Assembly (NCBI RefSeq): GCF_949628265.1
Contig: NC_088790.1
Span: forward strand, 24,680,545-24,744,544
Direction of reading: 5' to 3'
From: Cloeon dipterum
Lineage: Eukaryota > Arthropoda > Insecta > Ephemeroptera > Baetidae
DNA length: 64,000 nt
Of the stretch, positions 24,198 through 36,996 are shown one piece after another. The translations under genes were made by a program, and so were the position numbers. The number at the start of each line of letters is the position of its first letter. Within the stretch, counting starts at the first letter, position 1. The notes under the pieces were generated by a model. That model did no database searches. It was not told the origin of the DNA and was given only the letters and a program-made list of their open reading frames with translations.

Positions 24198-27100
24198 TTA
24201 CTTTTCAAACACCACTCTGCCGCCTTTCACGACGACGTCGATCAAGTCCTCATGTGCGCCCAGCTGGTAGATAATGTGCTCCCACCTGCACGGAGAATAT
24301 TATCAGTTGGGCTCGTGAGTTTTAGATGGGTGAATGTATTTTTTTCTGAGGGTTTGAATTTTCAATTGTAACAAACCATGTGATTTTAGGCCTTCAAGCC
24401 ACGCATTAAATTGTAAATTAGGGGAAAAGCCCGCTTTAGCAAGCTAAAAATCGATGCTAAGTGCAATTTTTGGGTCAAATTTTAGGTATTTTTTCAGCCA
24501 CAAATTGTAATTTTTTTACTAGTGTACAAATTAGTTTGAGGGGAAGAGGACTGAAAATTTTATAGTTTAAATGTTTTATATTTTCAATTAAATATTTCGT
24601 AAAAATTAACTGTGGAGTTAAAAAAATTTATAGTGTTTAATTAAGGTCCGATTTATAATTAATTTATAATATCAAGGGATTCAAACTCTCAAAAAAATTG
24701 AAAACTCAAAATTACGAAAAAAGATTGGAGATTGCAATACATAGAAACGTCTGAAATACAAAGCCGATTATTCAGTTCTAAAACCTTTCTAAAATTCTCA
24801 GCCACACAATTAATTATTCAAATAATTTGCATATCGCTTTATTTGCTCACCTTGGTGCCCTGACGAGAAGAAAGTCTGCGAATTTGCCGGCGGTGATGGA
24901 GCCGTGGGTGTGGCCCCTATCCAGAGACGCGGCCGCGTTCAGCGTCGTGGAAATCAGGGCTTCGGGCATCGACATGCCGAGTGTTACGCACGCCAGGTTC
25001 ATCACCACGGGCTACAATTATAAACCCTTCAGTCTTTCAAGAAGTAAAATCAATTTAAAAAATAACAGACTATCCCTCCATAAACTGAACCTGCGTTATA
25101 CCCCTTTTAAATTTTCATGGGTTGAGTAATAATTTAAAATTTTTCTAAAAGTTAATTTAAGTTTTATGAAAGGTATTATTCTGCTTTAATGATTAAAAAT
25201 AAAATTGCTGCAAAAGTACTAATACAAAAAATAAAATAGAAGAGATGATTTTTATTTTATTTTTAAAATTGCGGATATAACCCTTTTATTTCCACTCTGG
25301 AATTTTGACGTGCATGATGAGGTTATTTATTTTAAATTTGAGTGATTATATGCACCGCAACATAAATAAATAAATTGAAAATCTTGTCAACGTTTACACA
25401 AAATGCTCTCTGGAATTTGGGAAAGATTGCTTAAGAGTAAATTTTTCAAAAATCACCACAAAAATTTGCATGCAAATCGAGCGGTGAGCACTTATTGTCC
25501 ATCTATTGAAAAATCACGATGTTTTTTCCATAATTAGGGAAATTTCCATCAAAATTCACGCACATTTAATTGGATTTAATTGGAAATGAGAGGAATAAAA
25601 AACATGAACAAAAACTGTTTAAGGTTCTCGAGAAATTTGGTCAAAACTGAAATTTAGTTTTTAGTCCGTCCTGATTTTATTTTGCACATTTTTTCTAGAT
25701 TTCGCAAATAATAGCTTCCAATGAACCCATATACTAGAGCCAACAGTGCAAAATATTAACAAATATTGTCCTATGAAGGTCTAAGCCGACCTTGAAAATA
25801 AATTAAACTCTGGGTGTCTGCCAAACTCCTGTCACAGCTTCATTTCGGTGCTTATATATTTTATTGAATTAAAGGACCTTGGAGATGATTTATCTTTAGC
25901 GTCAAAATATTTCCTGGTTCTTTTGATCATTTCGGCTTTACCATTGCGTAGCAGTAGGCGTTGGGGTTGAAGTCGGTTCCAAGGGCGACGGCTACCCCCT
26001 GCTGAATGAGTTTTCTGACCGGCGGCGGCTTCAAGCGCATTGCGTAGGCGGTGGTTGGCAGGATGACGGCCACGCAATTATTGGCAGCCATGTCTGCAAT
26101 GCCCTGCTCGCTGATTTCCTCCAAGTGGCTGATTGCCAACGCTCCGACGCCGGCTCCCATCTATGAAAGTCGGCCCAATTGCTTTATGTACTCTAACTTT
26201 TTTAAAACGTAAATAGATATAAAATTATGTTGTTGTTCCATTTAAGATATGAACTAAATAAATTGTGAAAATTATTTTAACGAGAGGTTCTTTTAAAAAA
26301 ATTGGGGTTGAAGGAGCAAAATTTACATTTAACTCATTTTTTCAATGTAAAATTCAACTATATTCACCTTTTTTAATATTTTACATCACAAACTCAATCA
26401 AAAACTTAATTATGTGCAGCATCAAATTTTAAATATTAAATTTTTCAAGACAGAAAATTTAAAAACAATCGTGAAACTGTCTAAATATTTATTTGCGTTG
26501 TAAATGAAATTAAAATGCGTCAAAACATCTCCAAAATTTTTCTTTTATGGAAAAAAATCCAGCCAACAGAACAGTTTCGTTTTTAACCTTGCAAAATTTG
26601 CAATAAAATAAACATAAATTTTTCCCTTCAAAGTAAACTAAAACAAATAACTGATTAAATAAATATTTCATTACCTCTGCACTTTTGGTCGGGTACAGCT
26701 CATCACCGTGGAAATTGACCTTGAGACCAATTGCCTTGCCTGCTTCAAGGATGCGTTTGCTTTGCTCGGTCGTGTAAACACCTTTCTCGCAGAAGACGTC
26801 GATGTTCTCCACTGTCAAAATTTTCTCCTCCATCAGCCTCTTCAGCTCGGGAATTTGCCTTTGCAAAATGTCTTCGGTCGCTTCCTCCGGGCTCAAACCC
26901 CTACAAAACGATGAATTTTCCCCCAGTTTTTAATATTGCAGAGAGCAAATAAAGGCAGATATGTATTATGTATTCGAAGATGTCATGAAACAGCAAGTAA
27001 TAAATTTTGCAAACATGCAGTTACAAAATGTATTCAACGCAACTCTCTTTAAAAATGTTCTAAATTAATTTTTACGTCAATTAAAATTTTATTTTGAGAT

Positions 27101-30100
27101 TGTGTTTTGTAATTTTCGAGTTGTTCACAGCAAAAATCAATGGTTTTTGGGAGCCAAATAATATTTGGGCCTAATATTAATTTTAAATAATTGTTTGGGA
27201 CTTTTAAATTTTTTGTTGGTCTTTTTTAGTTGATTTAGAGGGATTCCAGAGTTGATTTTAAGGATGTAAAAAATTTTTAAAAGAAGAAATTATCCATTTT
27301 TCAATTATTATTACTATTGTTTCAATATTTAATTAATTTTTATACTTGGGAACGGCGTGGGCTCCGCAGTAAGTGGAGGAAATCTCGTTGCAGACCCTTC
27401 GTTTGGCGGCCTCGATGATCCTCAGCAAGCGCATTTCGCTGTCCAGGTCGAGGCCGTAGCCGGACTTGCACTCGACGGTGGTGCTGCCCGACCTCAGCAT
27501 CTTGCCCAGCCGTTCGCAGAGCAGATCCTCCAGTTGCTGGTCAGAGGCTTCCTTCGTCTTGTCCACCGTGAAGAAAATGCCGCCGCCGCTCGCGTGGATC
27601 TCCAGATACGTCGCACCAGCGAGCTGGAAAATCGTGTTTGAATATCCGATTACAAGGGTTAAATTGCAAATTGGAATTTAAGATAATTATTTTGTGCATC
27701 TAATTTACTCTTAGACATCAAATTTTAAGACATTTCAGCCACAAATAGAAATTTTTCGCCAAAAATATGGTTGAAAATTTTAATGAGGTTAATTATAATG
27801 AGGTGTTTCCACGAGAGCTTTGTTTTTTGACTGTTTATTAAATACCAAATTAATTTTTTGGTATGTTTTCAGGGTGTGGAAAGAAATGTCAAATTCACTT
27901 GTGAAAAATCAGGAGCTAAAAATTAATTAAATAATTTATTTCTATATCCCTTTTAAAATGTCATATATTTGGCACGAAAACCCTGTTGGAAACTAAATTA
28001 TCATTCTAACCACCGCCTGAAATTCGCAACCCTGCTGATTACTTTCATGGCAAACTCGTTGACCCGGTCGCCGGCCCAAACGGGGTGCGTGTGCGTGTCT
28101 ACAAATCCTGGCAACACCACGTATTGCGAAGCGTCGATTTCACGGCTGAACCTCACGCTGGAGTATTTCTCTCTCATTTCGTCGTCGGACCCGACAAACT
28201 CGATCATCCCGTTGCTGAAATGGAAACCGATTAATGACACTAAAATTATTCTCATCCACCTTGAAAAGAATTCAATTAAAACAATTTTTCAGATTCTTAT
28301 CTCGTCGAGATGTATGAAAAATTTTAGGGAAACTTTTTGTTGTGAAATAAAATAGGATTTCAAGTAAGGAGACAGCGCTAACTTTGCAGCCACTTTTCTA
28401 AAAAAATTTACAGTAGGCCAATTTTGGCATCAACTGAATCCTAAACGACGAATTCATGCATTTTGGCAACGAAGCATTTTCCAGGATTTCCATCCATTGC
28501 TCCAATTAACTATAGCTTGTTTCACGCAAATTAATATATCTGATAAAATGTTTGGAATTTACGTGCAGAGTCTAATTCGATCCAAACCAGACATAATTAC
28601 CGGCCATTCGAGACAGAGATGTGTGAGCCGGATTGGGTAGGAAATATAGGATTGAAAAGCAGCAGAATTTACGTGTCAAGACAATTTTGGCTTCAACTGA
28701 ATCCTAATTCATGCATTGGCAACAAGCATTTTCTATAATTTTAATTATAATTTTTAAAAAAAAAATGCAAAATGCTATTTTTCACTTTATTCGGTTTTTT
28801 TCAGAAATCTTATTTAAAATGTTTTAAAAATACTACTAAAAAACATATAAAAATTAAGATTACACGCGCTTGATTTGAAAATGTATTTTTTGTATTTTTA
28901 AATATAATTTATTTTATTTAACAAAATTTTTTTATTGTAATTAAATTTGATTTAAAATTTTATTTTTGTTTTAAATATAATTTAAATGTACTTGTTTTAT
29001 TTATAAAGATATCATTACATATGTTTTTATTTTTTCTATAAATTTTTGCTCTCCCTACAATTAGAGCACGTGTCTTACTCGTGTCAAACCAGTGATTTTG
29101 AGTACGAGTACACTAGTTACAAACTCGTGTTTGTCACCAGTCTGACACGTCACTAAGTTTGTGCCTAACACGTGTTTTTCGCACAAGTTCAGGTGTTTGA
29201 CACGTGTCATAATTACTTGCGATTACCGCTTCTGATCCTTAGCTGAGTATTCAAATTGCAGTAATGTGCTTACTTTTTTCTTGCTTGTGAATACCTATGA
29301 TATACCTGAATCAAAGTCAAAGTTAAACACAATTTCTTTTTTATTCGCGAATTCCATATGATAAAATGTTAAAAGAATTTTTCTGCAGAGTCTAATTAAA
29401 TCCAAACCAGGCATAATAACCAGCCATTCGAGACAAAGAGCTGAGTGAGAAGTGAGACAGATTGGATAGGATTGAAAGCAGCAGAATTCACGTGCCAAAT
29501 CATTGCGGCAAGTCAATTTTGGCTTTAACCGATTCCTTAGGGACGAGTCCAAGCATTGGCAACAATAATTCTCCAGGATTTTAACTTTCAATCCCCTTGA
29601 AGAGGCTGCAAAATGTTATTTTTACTTTAAAAAATGTTTTTATTGAGAAATATTATTTAAATTGTTTTAAAAACACATATTTTAAAAACTAAAAAATTAA
29701 CTTTACCAAGCGCTTGATTTAAAAATTAATTAGGTATTTTTAATTTTTCTTTATTTTAGAACATATTTTACAACAATTTTAATATTTTAAATTAAATTAA
29801 ATTGTAAACAATATTTTTCTTGTAAGTATGATTTAAATGTACCCATTTTATTTATATAGATCAGCAAATATTTTTTTAAATTTGTCTTTAAATTTTCACT
29901 CCGATCTGTGAGGAAGTAAATTAAGCTAAAAGTAAAAAGCAATTTACATCTAATGTCAAGGGATCTTACTTACAATTAACCTAACAGGTACAGATACTTG
30001 AAAATTAAAAGTGAAACTTTCTCACAATCCAAGGGGATATATCACTTCATTTAAATGTTGACCACTAACATTTTCCAGTATTTTTCTTTTTGCACAAGCG

Positions 30101-30393
30101 GTAAAAAAATTACAAATTAATAAAAATTTTCATGCCTTTCATTTTTGACTGATTTACAGAAGAAGAATAAAAAACATATTTTAGACCGTTTATCGCTTTA
30201 GAGTTTGTTGTGTTTTTGTTTTAATAAATATAAACCGATAAAAATGATACTTGTCAACAACGATGGAAACGGCGCCATCCTTGGTGGCGACGGCGCTCAT
30301 TTCTCTGCCGACGAGCCTGGTCACTTTGGGATCATCGGTGATTGTGACGACCTGCCTGGCAGACCGAATGAGTAGCAGCTTCTCCGTCGACAT
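24198..30393 (-). CDS. AMDHD1: Imidazolonepropionase (histidine degradation), 431 aa
   Basis: Seven exons on the minus strand: 30393-30251, 28214-28043, 27623-27346, 26900-26675, 26160-25942, 25020-24851, 24285-24198 (sum 1296 bp). The fold is the amidohydrolase (HutI) type. [10 protein letters not shown] near residue 95 gives the metal-binding HxH, followed by [26 protein letters not shown] (metal His), HLEEISEQG and GTDFNPN (metal Asp). The enzyme opens 4-imidazolone-5-propanoate to N-formimino-L-glutamate, the third step of histidine breakdown, in the cytosol. Length matches the animal family (human about 426). Introns 1 (2.0 kb) and 5 (0.9 kb) are long and AT-rich; intron 1 carries duplicated repeats and a CACGTG cluster. 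It is head-to-head with the GILT gene and tail-to-tail with STRIP. Confidence 0.96.
28290..28500. repeat. Interspersed repeat, copy c (matches 61215-61470)
   Basis: Lies in imidazolonepropionase intron 1. In order it shares CTCGTCGAGAT, GGATTTCAAGTAAGGAGACAG, GCTAACTTT, CAACTGAATCCTAA, and GCATT with GGCAACxAGCATTTTCCAGG with the copy near 61.3 kb. No coding content is recognised. Confidence 0.65.
28535..29015. repeat. Direct repeat unit a (about 480 bp)
   Basis: Aligns with 29354-29872 from GATAAAATG, through TGCAGAGTCTAATT, CCAAACCAG, CCATTCGAGACA, GGATTGAAA-GCAGCAGAATT, ATTGGCAACAA and GCGCTTGATTT, to a shared end near TTTAAATGTAC and ATTTTATTTAT. The inner CTGAATCCTAA / GGCAACAAGCATTTT block also occurs in copies c and d, so all belong to one family. 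Confidence 0.7.
29060..29215. promoter_or_regulatory. Cluster of CACGTG (E-box) and related motifs in intron 1
   Basis: CACGTG occurs at 29067, 29169 and 29201. The last is inside a perfect 12-bp palindrome TGACACGTGTCA (29198-29209). CTCGTGT occurs twice, and a TGACACGTCA block lies near 29140. The cluster sits between the two direct repeat units a and b. bHLH binding (for example Max, MITF/USF or CLOCK-type proteins) is inferred. Confidence 0.4.
29354..29872. repeat. Direct repeat unit b (about 500 bp)
   Basis: Second copy of the unit at 28535-29015 in the same orientation, offset by about 0.8 kb and diverged by substitutions and small indels throughout. The degree of divergence suggests an old insertion or duplication. 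Confidence 0.7.
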
Positions 30394-31389
30394 CTCAGGT
30401 CAAACTGAACACGTCTTTTGAAAGGGACTCTCAACGGAGGAATGTTTTTTATTATCACTTTTTCCTCCCCTTGTGGTTGACGACAACAAGCATAAAAGTC
30501 GTAAAAGCTGTAAAGACTCGTGACCCTGAGAAACGCTGCTGATGCTCTTAGTGACCAATATGAGTCAGGTGATCGACGCAAAACAGGTTTTTTAAAATTA
30601 AATTCCACTAGTCGTAAACACGAAACTGTTAATTTGAATAAATAAAAAAGATGCAGATTTTAACGGTGCTTGCATGCGTTAAATGGAATATTAATGTTTG
30701 ATGAAACCAAAATTGCATTTTTGCGAGCAATTAAAAAAGGATTTCCTGTGCGTGAGCTCAACTATTAGAAAGATTGAAGATTGAAGATGTCCTTGTGCAG
30801 ATTTCGATTTTGCAACACTCTTTTGCGCGCAAACTAAACAAAGCATGAACTGCATTTAACACTTTCTGAAATACTGTCTGATTTATTAGAGATAATATCA
30901 GATTTTTAAATAATTATATTAACATGAAAATCTCTAATTGTGGGAAAATGTTAAATATATATAAAATCTGTTCATATCAGTGAGACACTTAAACCCTGCA
31001 TCAAGAGCAAGAAAAATAGAATTTGCTAAAAAAGTGTTTATTAAATTACAAAATTTTAGTAAAAAAACAGGTTTGTTATAATTCATTTAAATTTTAATTT
31101 AGATTTTTCAATCCAGGAGTCATTCTAATATGCAAATCAACATAAAAGAAATCTATCTTCCCTCCAGCTCAGCATGATTTGTGTCAGTGTGTATTATTTT
31201 TTATAGTATTTAAAAAAATTTGCATGAAAGCAGGTTATTTTATTTCCTTGAAGCAAAGGCGTACGTATATACGCTCTCGATCGTGCGTTCGTCCCCACCG
31301 CAAACAAGAACAAGCGCGGCCAGCAGCAGAAGGAAGCAGGCCAGCAAGCAGCTCTCTCGACAAGGCGTTTATTTTAGTTCAGAGTCAAC
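30394..31389. promoter_or_regulatory. Head-to-head promoter interval imidazolonepropionase / GILT
   Basis: 996 bp between divergent start codons, AT-rich in the middle. On the GILT side TATATA lies at 31266-31271, about 120 bp before its ATG, followed by a GC-richer leader. No clear core promoter is seen for imidazolonepropionase. No coding exon is visible. Confidence 0.4.
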
Positions 31390-33275
31390 ATGGCAACTGT
31401 TGGTGTCGGAGCCTTTTTGCTCGTGCTGCTGGCCTTTGTCGGCGCCGACGACGCCACCGACTCAAAGGTAAAAGACCGGCTGCCGAGTTCAAACGGTTTG
31501 TTTTAACTGGGAGCTCTCCTGTTTTGCATTTCATGCATGGAGAGAAATTTCTCTGTGAAAATATTTCTGAAGAAACAGTTAATTAAAATTTATAAATTTT
31601 TATTTGTTGATTTAATTCGGTTGTTGCCATGCTGCGTGGCAAGATCAATGAAAAGCGAGTAGCTTTCAAAATAACTTTCTCTCGTGTAGGTGCACCTGAA
31701 GGTCTACTATGAGTCGCTGTGCCCTGACAGCGTTCGATTTGTCAGGAACCAACTGATTCCCACCTGGAACTCGCTCGGCGGAGACTACCTTCAAATTGAC
31801 TTCCTGCCTTTTGGCAAAGCCAGGGTAATTTTTATTTTGTTAATTAATATTTTTTTTAAATATGATAAATTATTATTTTTTTTAAAAATTTTTCCTGCAA
31901 GAGTGCAAGGGTCAAAGATTTTACCAAATCAATAATTTCTATTTATTTTTCCTGAAAATCGGCATCCAGAGACAGGCCATTTGTCATATTAAATGTAATA
32001 TACGTTGCAAGTTTTGGTTTTTTTAATATTTTTACAAAGTTAAATTATTGTTTCAATTGTAGAGAGTAAACATTTTTAAAAACAGGTAAAAAATTATTCT
32101 ATAGCTTTCTGTAACTCGTTTTTTTTAATTTTTAAAGAAATTAAACATTATCCTCCCTTGCAAAAAACCTATTTTTATGTAGCAAATTTGTTAGTAAATT
32201 CCACTCGACCTGATATTAATTAAACAATTTTAAATGAGAAAATTGCTGCTATTGCCGTAGTGACATATAAAACCAATTAACTATAATAGAGGTACTTAAA
32301 TAATTCATGTCGTCGATTCATATGCTAGAATGTGCAAGCTCGTGTGTTCGTTCATGGTTGAATAGACGCCCGGCGAGATGAGATGAGGTCAACATCCCAT
32401 CTGAAGAATTGAACGCACTCGAGCGGTCAGTCAACCGGCTTGTATCTATACATATTTGCATTATTTGCAGAGCTCGCGGAAACCAGGAGGCGGTTTGTCC
32501 TTCACCTGCCAGCACGGGCCCCGCGAGTGCGCCGGCAACATGGTGATGGCGTGCGGCCTCAGCAACCTCCTCACCGACCACGACCTCAGGGTGAAGTTCG
32601 TCGGCTGCGTCATGAGCAGCTCAGACCCACCCAGCGCTGGAGCCAAGGTGAGACAAACTCGGATTAAAATAATGGGAATTAAGTTTTGCAATTTATTTTA
32701 ATAGAGAAGTTTATTAAGGAGAAATTAATTAGAGCTGAAGTGCGTACACAAGTTATTACTTTTTTTTTAATGGGTTTCTGTAAAACTAAATAGTCAGTTT
32801 CAACGATTTAATTGCTTATTTTTCTTTTTATCCTATTTTTAATGGTCAATTTTGTTTCCTTGGAAAAAAATATTATTTTAAATCGTTAAAGAGAGGCAGG
32901 AAAACTCCAACAAATAAACATTTCATTTTACCTGTCAACAACTTTTAATTTTTCCTTATCTTTGCAGTGCGCTCCTACCGTTGGCCTGGACTACAGTGTG
33001 ATCGAGGAGTGCATGGACTCTCCAGCTGGCGAGGCTCTGCTCTACAACTACGAGCAGCGCACCCTGAAACTCTACCCTAAAGGCCTTCCGTTTGTGCCCA
33101 CCATCACCATCAACGGCGTAAGTCCCTACGTTATAAAATTAAAGTTCGTTTTTTATTTTATTAATTTGCATATCAGAAATTCGACCAAGACGCTCAGGAT
33201 GCTTCTTTGAGGGACCTGAAGTCGGTTGTGTGCGCCTACATTCCTGAGTCTGCCAGACCGGCGCAGTGTCTTTGA
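31390..33275 (+). CDS. GILT-like lysosomal thiol reductase, secreted, 212 aa
   Basis: Five exons: 31390-31467, 31690-31824, 32471-32647, 32968-33117, 33177-33275 (sum 639 bp). A signal peptide (GVGAFLLVLLAFVGA) fills most of exon 1. The mature protein starts with a thioredoxin-like strand (VHLKVYYESLCPDS) whose active site is CPDS, a CxxS form of the usual CxxC. The GILT signature CQHGPRECAGNMVMAC spans residues about 83-98. Conserved cysteines and FVPTITING follow, with a C-terminal Cys near the end. GILT enzymes reduce protein disulfides in lysosomes at acid pH; insect members act in immunity and oxidative stress (family knowledge). The single-Cys active site may isomerise or bind rather than reduce efficiently (inference). 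AATAAA at 33325-33330. Predicted size is close to other insect GILTs. Confidence 0.94.
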
Positions 33276-35690
33276 AGGATTTTTGTCAGAGCAATTTTTA
33301 AATGATTATTTTTGCAGGAGAATTAATAAAAAATAATTAAAAAATCAAAATGTTTTGTTTTTTCCTGATATGTTTCCGGTACGTTGAATATAAAATTTTT
33401 GATTCTATAATGGTGGAAATTTACAGAGATTTAAAAATCTGACATTTTCTCGAAATTAAAAAAATCATGTTTTGCTCAGTTTTTATTAGGGTTAAAAAAC
33501 CCGTCAATCATCAAAATATTCCTAAAAGTATTTAAGTATTTTATTTTATATTAATTCTTTAAATTTAATTTAAGAAATGAAATCCCCAAATTTTCTGGAA
33601 AGCTGACATTTTTACCATTTTTCTGTTGATCAAGTTTCAAATTCTTTAAAATCAACCCTAAGCTCCTCTTCATTTCTAATCTGGCCAGAAAAATTACAAT
33701 CACAGTCAAGACAGTTTTTTAGATAACTTAAATTATTAAAACATTTTCCTCGCTGAATAAATTTGAAGGTTCAAGGGTGCAATTTCAAATTCTCTTAACC
33801 CTGTTAATATTCTACTTTTACAGTGTTTATTTAAAAACATTTTCTAGTGTGTTTAATATTTTCTGGACTAATTCTATTATTCGGTCCTGAAGAGACAGTC
33901 CTATATATTCCACTGAATTCCCGTCTCGTGTTGTGTGCTTTGCATATTATTCTGCTCTCGGCTATAATTGAGTCATGGAAATATGATATGCACTCGCAGG
34001 TCGAGCAGGGTTTATCCGTGCCGAGCGACTCACGCAACATACACACACATACACAAACAGAGCACAGTGAAATGCTTTCTCTGTGTGTATTTCCGAATTA
34101 GAGTCAGCAGAGCGCGAATGATAATTATCATCAGGGCAGCGAGGCAGATGATCTCCTCTCGAGCGTCCATAAGGTCATCACAGGATTATAGACTGCAGCA
34201 AATTATTCAAGACCGCCGGCCGCTCGCGCGCGTCGTTTCACTCTCTGCAAATCAGAATGTAACTTTATAAATTTATTCCCCAAATTATATATAATATTTA
34301 TATTTTTTTTTGAGTTAAAATGTGTATCAGGAAATACGTTTTTGCGAGGTCCTGGGACAGGGAGGGGTTGGGGGTGGTGGAGGAGCGAGTGTTAAACTTC
34401 ACTGACGGGTGGGACTATTAATTATGCGCCTCTTCACTCCAGAGAGGCGTGGCAAGCCCAATTTCAACAGCATGTCCAGCGTTTGAAATATTCATGGTCG
34501 TCGGCAAAACGAGCAAATTAGATTTAGAACTAACTCACCACTCGATTCACAAGCCAAAATTTTTAAAACTCACAAATTAGGAACCGGTTAGGGTCATTTC
34601 AAAATAAAAAATATGAGAAAAACACCCCTTATTCCCCTCAGTCCATTAGGTGAGGTAATGATGAATCTAACGGTGTTCTGCTTTTGCATTTCTGACAGTT
34701 AGAACCTGAGTTTTAAAGGTATTAAATTGAAAATTTGTGACTTCCAAATTTCAGAGTTCAATTAATCGAAAATGGACGGGAAATCGCTGAAATCACCCCC
34801 TCCCCCTCCCTAGTTCACACGTACCTCTGAATTAATTTTAAAATAATTCCCAATTTCCAGATTATAAAAAATTGGCGGTTATATGAAAAGTTACAAAAAC
34901 AGAACAAAAGTATTCGGAAAATGCCCCGTAGTTAAATTGATGCTCATTCTATCGAAATTGACAAGAGAAGAAGTCCAGTAAAAGCCAAAAAAAGGAATAT
35001 TTAGGCTCAAAACACTCTGGCAAAATTTTAATATGGTTTTAAAACGGGTTAAAATGTGCTTTTAGCTCAAAGTATGAATCAAACAGCCGTAACAAGAACA
35101 TGCGAATGTTCCTCAAAATAAAATTTTATAAAATAATTAAAAACCCTTATTTGTCTCGCCAGTGGGCAAGAAAATTCTAATTCATCCCATTATTAATTAT
35201 TAAATCCGAGATTTACTGCTAATTTTCTTCTGAAATTGAAAAATTAGAGGTTTTGAAGTGGAATGTCTCGAAAACGAAAGCAAAACCCCTCTAAATCTTT
35301 CACTCAAGTTCGCATATGGACTATTTTTTAGTCTTGACTTTCAGATTTTTGTAAATGACTACTGTGGTTAAATGCAATGAAGAAAGAAAAAGAGCCTTCT
35401 ATGCTTGTTTGTATAAGTTTTTTAGGGAAGGGGCCCAATGTAATATTCTTTTTTAAACTAGAAAACAGGAATATTTGATGTTACGTTTTATATATTTTTC
35501 AAAAACTGACCTGAAAACCCCGCAAAAATAAAATATATATAAAAGAAAGAAGGATTTTTTAAATGTTTTTTTTTTAATATTTTTTGCTTGATGCGAAGCT
35601 AGTTTTTAAATCTCAGCAATGGTATTTTTTATTTCCATTAAAATAATTACATTAAAAAATAGTAATGAAAAAGCATCCCTCTAACTGTCA
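33276..35690. other. Intergenic, AT-rich, no gene seen
   Basis: The GILT polyadenylation signal lies at 33325-33330. A GC-richer stretch near 33870-34260 includes short CA-rich runs (about 34038-34055) but no convincing exon. The remainder is AT-rich non-coding sequence. Confidence 0.5.
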
Positions 35691-35849
35691 ACTTTAGACA
35701 AGAGGAAGGAAAAGAAAGGCAGCTGCTGCGTGAAACCGGTCAGCGGGGGTTGCAGCCGTTCTTAATGAGACGAGAACACAAAGTCCGGGATAAGTCATAG
35801 CCAGAGATAACCGCAGCGGCTCCGTGGAGGATTGCGGTGAGCTGGAGCT

Positions 35850-35851
<2 letters not shown>

Positions 35852-35927
<76 letters not shown>
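35852..35927. repeat. (AG)38 microsatellite
   Basis: An uninterrupted AG run of 76 bp. It produces long low-complexity reading frames on both strands that are not genes. Confidence 0.98.
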
Positions 35928-35930
<3 letters not shown>

Positions 35931-36042
35931 GAATACAAGTAAGTGCACAGCCAACAACAACAACAACGCGCCGCCGCATCTTCTTTTTATTTCGGAAAGG
36001 CCTTCTGCGGTGGATTTTCAGAGTCTCCGGGGCATTTAGACG

Positions 36043-36045
<3 letters not shown>

Positions 36046-36083
<38 letters not shown>
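36046..36083. repeat. (CT)19 microsatellite
   Basis: A 38-bp CT run 118 bp downstream of the AG run. It is complementary to that run, so the two could pair as a stem. Confidence 0.97.
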
Positions 36084-36084
<1 letters not shown>

Positions 36085-36106
36085 GTTTGCTTTTCCTTCG
36101 TGCGTA

Positions 36107-36132
36107 TGTGTGTGTGTGTGTGTGTGTGTGTG
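36107..36132. repeat. (TG)13 microsatellite
   Basis: A 26-bp TG run, the third dinucleotide tract within 280 bp. Confidence 0.96.
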
Positions 36133-36600
36133 CCACCCCGGGCGAATGATTAATAATGAGCAGCAAACCGACCGGCGTGCCTGCCCATCGCGAAACTTTT
36201 CACTCATTGTCGGCAGCAGCCCCTCTGTTGCTTTTTAATGCAGCCCTTAATTAGCAAACTGCGCAGATTATACCTACGCAGCTCGATTCGCTCCACCACT
36301 TATGTGTCAAAGAGGCTTGTTTAAATTCAAGAGAAGCGAGCAGGAGAAAATATATGAGAGAGGATATTCGCGTGGCTGTGACTGGCACGACACTCCCGTC
36401 GGCCAGGTTGCATACCTAAAACACGAAATCGACGGGAATATTTTAACCAACAAAAATAAAATTGTGTCCTAAAATTTGTAATGGATAAAAATTTGGTAGA
36501 GTTGTTGAATTGATGTTAAAATTCCAATTTCGTCTGCAAGGACAGTTTTTGGCCGCAAATATAGTTTTTAGGTAAAATTAATTAGTTTTAAATTTAAAAC

Positions 36601-36996
36601 AATTCACCAGTTCAGTTTCGAAACAGCCAAAAGATGGCGCCATCGTATACTTTCTTAATAAATTTATTTTTAAGGCACTTCCGCTGCGATTTCAGACTCA
36701 ATCCTGCTACTGTGCGTTCTTCACTTAAAATGTTTTCTTTTGACGTGCTGAAAACCAAAATAGGTTAAGCCAATCACCGTAGATTCGTAAAAAGCTATTT
36801 TTTGAAATATAAAATCTTTTCCAAAGCTTCTACGGTCAATGGCTGAACTAATTTTGTTTTTCAGAACGTCAAAAGAAAGCGTCTTAAGTGAAGAATACAA
36901 AATTACAGGATTGAGTCTGAAATCGCAGCGGAAGTGCATTAAAATTAAATTTATTACTAAAGTATTACAGTGGCGGCTTCGAACAACTGGTGAATT
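36601..36996. mobile_element. Fold-back (MITE-like) element, full copy 1
   Basis: Begins AATTCACCAG and ends CTGGTGAATT. The two halves are long imperfect inverted repeats: the left arm runs GATGGCGCCA, AAGGCACTTCCGCTGCGATT, CAGACTCAATCCTG, TTTTGACGTGCTGAAAAC, and the right arm is its reverse complement (GTTTTTCAGAACGTC, GGATTGAGTCTG, AATCGCAGCGG, AAGTGC). There is no coding capacity beyond arm-derived shadow frames. Copies 2 and 3 lie at 57025 and 63262. Confidence 0.85.

Noticed and set aside
35740-36207. Long frames rich in Ser-Leu or Arg-Glu
   Set aside because: Produced entirely by the AG, CT and TG microsatellites.
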